34,086 bases of DNA from the NCBI GenBank assembly GCA_900549485.1, contig UROG01000029.1, positions 1 through 34,086 on the forward strand, in the 5' to 3' direction. Source of the DNA: an uncultured Eubacteriales bacterium (GTDB taxonomy: Bacteria; Bacillota; Clostridia; Oscillospirales; Oscillospiraceae). The position numbers and the translations under genes were made by a program. Below the pieces are notes generated by a model, which saw only the letters and a program-made list of their open reading frames with translations, was not told the origin of the DNA and made no database searches. This document shows, in pieces, positions 29,918 through 34,086 of this stretch. How positions within the stretch are numbered: the first letter of the stretch is position 1; each line of letters starts with the position of its first letter.

Positions 29918-31888
29918 ATGTATCAGTTTACCCATCTGGCTCAGCCTATCAATATAGGCAGCCATGTCTATAAAAACCGGATAATCGCCGCCCCTCTCGG
30001 CCGCGGCCGCTTTGCCCCCGACGGCGACGCGGTACCCCGTACGCAATGGCTTGCGGGACTGCGCGCAAAGGGCGGCTGCGCAGAGGTCTGCGTCGGCGAA
30101 ACCTCCGTGGATTTTCTCCACGCCAACCGTGAAAATGAACCGGAGACGGATTATGCCGCAATGGATAAAGCGCCCTCGTTTGTTGCATTCAGCAAGTACG
30201 CAAAAGCGATAAAGGATAACGGCGCGTTCGCGCTCATAGAGCTGAGCCACGCAGGCAATGCGAGAGCGCACCTTGACAAAGGCTATCCGATCGGCCCCGT
30301 AAGCTTTACCCGCTCCGACGGTGTACAGGTCGTGGGCATGGACGAGGCAAAAATGGACGAGGTATGCGAGAGCTTTGCAACGGCGGCGGAGTTCATGAAA
30401 CGCGCCGGGTTTGACGGCGTACTTCTGCACGCCGGTCATGGCTGGCTGCTCAACCAGTTCCTCTCTCTCCGGGATAACCACCGCACGGACGAATATGGCG
30501 GAACGCTGGAAAACAGGGCAAAATTTCCCCTGAAGGTCATCAGGACCGTCAGAGAGCGCTGCGGCAAGGATTTCATAATCGAAGTTCGCGTGTCCGGCTC
30601 GGAAATGGCGGAGGGCGGTATGGAGCCTGACGAAGTGGGCCGCTTTTGCGCGATGCTGGACGATGTTGCCGACTTCATTCATGTTTCCGTCGGTCTTTAT
30701 CATGACCCCATACACAGCATGGAGTTTTCCACCATGTTCCAGCCCAAGGGCTGCAATGCACCTGCGGCGGCTATTATCAAAAAGTATACGAAGCTTCCTG
30801 TCGCCGTCGTAGGTGGTATAAACGATCCCGCCTTTGCCGATTCGCTCATCGCGGACGGAAAGTGCGATATGGTAGCTCTCGGACGCGCACTCAGCGCGGA
30901 CCCGGCGTGGGCCTTCAAGGCGCTCAACGGCTGCGAGGACGACATTGCAAAATGCCTGCGCTGCCACTGCTGCTTCCCAGGCCCGAAGGAGGACGTGCTT
31001 GAGGAGAACCATAACGTAATGCCGCGTCTCCAATGCACCATCAACCCGCTCAACGACCTCGGCATCCCGCTCGACAGTTTTCCGCTCCCGAAGGACAGCC
31101 GCAAGGTGCTTGTTATCGGCGGCGGCGTCGCCGGTATGCAGGCGGCGGTCATAGCGCACGACCGCGGCCACCGCGTCACGCTTGTTGAGGCTTCCGACCG
31201 TCTCGGCGGTCTTCTGAACTTCACAGACAGAGATCTTTACAAGACCGATCTGCATGAATTCAAGGAGCTTATGAAGCGCCGTGTGCTCAGACGCAATATA
31301 GACGTGCTTCTCAACACGAGAGCCGATGAAAAATATATCGCGGACTTTGCCCCCGACGCAGTTGTCATTGCAGTCGGCTCTGAGCCTACTGTTCCCGCGA
31401 TCCCCGGCATAGAACACGCGCACAAGGCGCTTGACATATACTTTGACGACTTGGGCAATATAGGTCAGAGAGTCGTCATAGTCGGCGGCGGTCTTGTCGG
31501 ATGCGAGAGCGGCCTTAACCTTGCGAAAATGGGCAAGGACGTCACCATAGTCGGCAGAAACGCGAAGTTTGCCAAGGACGCATACAAAATGCATTGGATC
31601 GGACTTATGGACGAGATGGCCAAGTGCCTTACGACGATAGCGGGCGTTCGCTGCACGGAGATCACACCGGACGGCGTCAGGACGCTTGATGAAAACGACG
31701 TACCCGGCTTTATCCCTGCGGATACCGTTATTTACGCTCTCGGCATGAAGGCGAAGACGGCGCTTGCCGAACGTCTCAAGGCCGCCTGCGGAGATAAGCA
31801 GTGCTTCGTTATAGGCGACTGCGACAAAGCAAGCAAGGTCGTCAAGGCGATGGAAGACGGCTTTATTGCAGCGATGCGCATTGTGTAA
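29918..31888 (+). CDS. Old Yellow Enzyme/2,4-dienoyl-CoA reductase-type iron-sulfur flavoenzyme (BaiCD/FadH-like)
   Basis: A 656-residue enzyme of usual FadH-family length. The N-terminal FMN barrel includes HAGHGWLLNQFLS (His171, His174). The [4Fe-4S] ligands are probably Cys346, 349, 352 and 373 (KCLRCHCCF, QCTINP). The FAD/NAD(P)H-binding half starts at VIGGGVAGM (399-407), with a second GGGLVG near 490. Such enzymes reduce activated C=C bonds, for example in dienoyl-CoA or bile-acid intermediates. Here it forms a second reductive step beside the fumarate-reductase-like protein. AAAGGAAA precedes the ATG. Confidence 0.9.
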   Translation: MYQFTHLAQPINIGSHVYKNRIIAAPLGRGRFAPDGDAVPRTQWLAGLRAKGGCAEVCVGETSVDFLHANRENEPETDYAAMDKAPSFVAFSKYAKAIKDNGAFALIELSHAGNARAHLDKGYPIGPVSFTRSDGVQVVGMDEAKMDEVCESFATAAEFMKRAGFDGVLLHAGHGWLLNQFLSLRDNHRTDEYGGTLENRAKFPLKVIRTVRERCGKDFIIEVRVSGSEMAEGGMEPDEVGRFCAMLDDVADFIHVSVGLYHDPIHSMEFSTMFQPKGCNAPAAAIIKKYTKLPVAVVGGINDPAFADSLIADGKCDMVALGRALSADPAWAFKALNGCEDDIAKCLRCHCCFPGPKEDVLEENHNVMPRLQCTINPLNDLGIPLDSFPLPKDSRKVLVIGGGVAGMQAAVIAHDRGHRVTLVEASDRLGGLLNFTDRDLYKTDLHEFKELMKRRVLRRNIDVLLNTRADEKYIADFAPDAVVIAVGSEPTVPAIPGIEHAHKALDIYFDDLGNIGQRVVIVGGGLVGCESGLNLAKMGKDVTIVGRNAKFAKDAYKMHWIGLMDEMAKCLTTIAGVRCTEITPDGVRTLDENDVPGFIPADTVIYALGMKAKTALAERLKAACGDKQCFVIGDCDKASKVVKAMEDGFIAAMRIV

Positions 31889-31937
31889 TATAATAATAAA
31901 CAAATTCGATAGAATATTCAAAAAGGAGAGTATAAAC

Positions 31938-32177
31938 ATGGACGAAATAAGAGAAATTCTGGTCAATAAGATTGCTGAGCTTTGCGGCGTTGACCCAGCC
32001 TCTATTACCGACGAGACCGAGCCTATAAAGGATCTGGGCATGAAGTCCGCCACTATCGTTGTCCTCATCGCCTATCTCGAGGACAAGCTGGATGTGGATA
32101 TTGACTTCATGAAGTTCCGTCGTGCGCTGTCCATAGCGCAGGGCGTACAGTTCCTTGACAATCTTTGCAACGGCTGA
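31938..32177 (+). CDS. Acyl carrier protein-like protein
   Basis: A 79-residue acidic helical protein with the phosphopantetheine attachment pattern DLGMKSATIVVLIAYLEDKL; Ser37 is the probable carrier site. The typical Asp-Ser-Leu motif is altered to Lys-Ser-Ala, so either it is recognised by an unusual transferase or it is an atypical carrier. AAAAGGAGAG precedes the ATG. It lies between a reductase and a hydrolase and not near fatty-acid genes, which suggests that the pathway handles its substrate as a carrier-bound thioester. This role is inference. Confidence 0.8.
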   Translation: MDEIREILVNKIAELCGVDPASITDETEPIKDLGMKSATIVVLIAYLEDKLDVDIDFMKFRRALSIAQGVQFLDNLCNG

Positions 32178-32196
32178 TCAGAGCGGGAGAATATAA

Positions 32197-34008
32197 ATGG
32201 CAGAAAATAAAAACCAATATAAAGTAGACGACAGCAAGACTGCCGATGTGCTTGTCCAGATGGACAAGTTTGCCGGCGGCGAGGTCGAAGCCTACTACCG
32301 CCGCATGAAGCAGCCTGCCACGCAGGAACAGCTTCAGGCAATGTGCGAACAGTACAACATGAGCACGAACGAGCACCTCGGCGGCAACTATCAGTATTGT
32401 CCTCCGTTCAACCCGCGCACATATATCGCGCAGGAAGAAGGGCGCATACTTTGTATGCAGGATGTTGCGGTCAAGATGCGCGACGGCGTGACCATTTATG
32501 CGGATATATTCCGTCCCGATACCGAGGAAAAGGTTCCACTGCTCATATCGTGGGGCTTTTTCGGCAAGCGCCCCGGCGAGGGCATTGACGATTGGAAAAT
32601 AATGGGCGTTCCGCCTCAGGCGTTTTCCACCCTTGCCAAGCACGAATCTCCCGATCCCGCGTTCTGGTGCAGGCACGGCTACGCCGTCGCCAACGTCGAT
32701 GCCCGCGGCTCAGGTCATTCCGAGGGCAACCTGCATCTTTTCGGCACCCGCGATGGTCAGGACGGCTACGACTTCATCGAGTGGGCGGCGCAACAGTATT
32801 GGTGCAACGGCAACGTCGGTCTTGCCGGCAACTCCGCCATCGCCATGGTGCAGTGGCGCATTGCGGCGCAGCAGCCGCCTCACCTCAAAGCGATCTGCCC
32901 GTGGGAAGGCACTTCCGATATCTACCGTGAGTCCATTTTTGAAGGCGGCATCCCCGCGCTCGACTTCCCCGAGGGCATTGTTGCGCGCACCGTCGGCACC
33001 GGTTACATAGACGATATGCTGGCAATGGCGAAGAAGTACCCCCTGATGAACCCGTATTGGCAGGATAAAATACCCGATTTCACGAAGATAACCATTCCCG
33101 TGTATACTACCGGCAGCTGGAGCCATATGCATCTGCGCGGCTCGGTCAACGCTTTCCGTAAGATAAAATCACGCAGGAAGTGGATACGCATCCACCGCGA
33201 CTTTGAGTGGCCCGATCAGTACTGTCCGGCGGGGCTTCAGGATATGAAGCTTTTCTTTGACAGATATCTCAGAGAGATACGCAACGGCTGGGAGTTCACC
33301 CCGAAGGTGCGCATAGAGGTCATGGACGCATACGACTGCGATTTCCAGACAAACCGTGCAGAAGAGGCGTTCCCGCTGCCGCGCACGCAGTACAAGAAGC
33401 TCTACATCGACGCGGAAAACAACGCCATGCAGCTTGAGACGCCCGTCGAGAAGGAGAGCAGCTTCTCCTATGACGGACAGACCGGCGTTGCCAACTTCGA
33501 TTATACCTTTACCGAGGATACCGAGATCACCGGCTTCATGAAGCTCCGTCTCTGGGTCGAGGCCGACGGCCATGATGATATGGATCTGTTCATCAATATC
33601 CAGAAGCTTGACGAGCAGGGCAATTTCCTCCCGACCTACGTTCTCGGCGAGCCGCACCCCGGCGCATGGGGCAAGATGAGAGTATCTCACAGGAAGCTTG
33701 ATCCGAAACTCTCCACCGATTTTCAGCCTGTTCAGGCGCACACGGTCGAAGAAAAGCTCAAGCCGGGCGAGATCGTTCCCGTTGACATTGAGATAGTCCC
33801 GCACAGCAAGATCTGGCACGAGGGACAGCAGATACGCGTTCAGGTCGCAGGGCGCTATATCCGCGAGCCGGGCTGGTTTGAGAGACTTGTCTGGATGCCG
33901 GACAACCGCGGCAATCACATTATCCATTCCGGCGGAAAGTATGACTCCTTCCTCCAGATCCCGGTCATCCCTCCCAGATATGTTGCCAAAAACTACATAT
34001 ACAGATAA
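32197..34008 (+). CDS. CocE/NonD-family (peptidase S15-like) hydrolase
   Basis: A 603-residue alpha/beta hydrolase with a C-terminal jelly-roll domain (about 390-600, ending QIPVIPP). The nucleophile is Ser213 in GNSAIAMVQW; DARGSGHSEG (168-177) is the conserved lead-in. A histidine at 333 (RIHRDFEW) fits the catalytic base. The acid Asp expected near 310 is not seen; the local sequence is TGSWSHMHLRGS. Family members cleave esters or amides such as acyl or X-Pro bonds. As the last gene of the operon it may release or take in the acyl substrate. Confidence 0.85.
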   Translation: MAENKNQYKVDDSKTADVLVQMDKFAGGEVEAYYRRMKQPATQEQLQAMCEQYNMSTNEHLGGNYQYCPPFNPRTYIAQEEGRILCMQDVAVKMRDGVTIYADIFRPDTEEKVPLLISWGFFGKRPGEGIDDWKIMGVPPQAFSTLAKHESPDPAFWCRHGYAVANVDARGSGHSEGNLHLFGTRDGQDGYDFIEWAAQQYWCNGNVGLAGNSAIAMVQWRIAAQQPPHLKAICPWEGTSDIYRESIFEGGIPALDFPEGIVARTVGTGYIDDMLAMAKKYPLMNPYWQDKIPDFTKITIPVYTTGSWSHMHLRGSVNAFRKIKSRRKWIRIHRDFEWPDQYCPAGLQDMKLFFDRYLREIRNGWEFTPKVRIEVMDAYDCDFQTNRAEEAFPLPRTQYKKLYIDAENNAMQLETPVEKESSFSYDGQTGVANFDYTFTEDTEITGFMKLRLWVEADGHDDMDLFINIQKLDEQGNFLPTYVLGEPHPGAWGKMRVSHRKLDPKLSTDFQPVQAHTVEEKLKPGEIVPVDIEIVPHSKIWHEGQQIRVQVAGRYIREPGWFERLVWMPDNRGNHIIHSGGKYDSFLQIPVIPPRYVAKNYIYR

Positions 34009-34020
34009 GCATAAGGGGGA

Positions 34021-34086
34021 TTATCCGAACACCGCCTCAGCCATGATTTTTTGCCCTTTCTCTGCGTTATCGTCCTTGAAATACGT
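34021..34086 (-). CDS. C-terminal end of an unknown gene (cut by window edge)
   Basis: An open minus-strand frame ends with TAA at 34,023-34,021. The last 21 residues read TYFKDDNAEKGQKIMAEAVF plus G. Too short to identify. It is convergent with the hydrolase, separated by 12 bases. Confidence 0.35.
   Translation of the reverse strand, partial: TYFKDDNAEKGQKIMAEAVFG

Noticed and set aside
29897..32068. A 723-codon open frame on the minus strand
   Set aside because: It lies antisense to the well-supported Old Yellow Enzyme-type gene, has no ribosome binding site or recognisable domain, and its composition reflects the codon bias of the real gene.

Overview
The window looks like a piece of a Clostridia chromosome, probably a gut member of the Oscillospirales. 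The evidence is strong AGGAGG-type ribosome binding sites, frequent TTG and GTG starts, mid-range base composition, and conjugation genes of the Tn1549-like type found in that group. It splits at about 21.1-21.5 kb into an integrated conjugative element (left) and chromosome (right).

Positions 1-21,100 hold part of the conjugative element, read almost entirely on the minus strand, so transcription runs from right to left. From the right-hand end it carries early/anti-defence genes (a small Cys-rich protein, a DUF6329-like protein, a DUF4314 protein, an ArdA-like antirestriction protein), then a divergent XRE repressor with three operator copies. Next come a winged-helix protein, a D12-class adenine methyltransferase, DUF3849 and DUF3852 proteins, a VirB6/TrbL-like channel protein, a cytosine-5 methyltransferase, PrgI, a two-part VirB4, an NlpC/P60 peptidoglycan hydrolase, a YefM/YoeB-type toxin-antitoxin module (plus strand), a MobC-like protein and the start of a MobP-type relaxase. 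A candidate oriT lies just upstream of the mob genes. The integrase and coupling protein are not in the window.

A second element sits inside the first. Positions 8,784-12,684 are a recombinase-in-trio (RIT) element: three overlapping tyrosine recombinases between 92-bp inverted repeats. It interrupts the cytosine methyltransferase gene exactly at the catalytic Pro-Cys-Gln-Asp codons. Recombination between the flanking ATCCTGA copies would restore the reading frame. The 3' part of the same methyltransferase gene overlaps, in another frame, an ORF with its own ribosome binding site that supplies the C-terminal methyltransferase motifs.

Positions 21,100-21,880 contain tandem terminators, an intact tRNA-Leu(GAG) with its promoter and terminator, and a short inverted copy of its T-arm; this is the likely element/chromosome junction. 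Positions 21,880-34,086 are chromosomal: an AAA/CYTH protein, then a LysR regulator divergent from a six-gene operon. The operon encodes a large multi-cluster iron-sulfur flavoprotein, a fumarate-reductase-like flavoprotein, a GntP-family permease, an Old Yellow Enzyme-type reductase, an acyl-carrier-like protein and a CocE/NonD hydrolase. I read it as an uncharacterised anaerobic route that imports a carboxylate and reduces it, with an acyl carrier protein unexpectedly in the pathway. The substrate cannot be read from the sequence.
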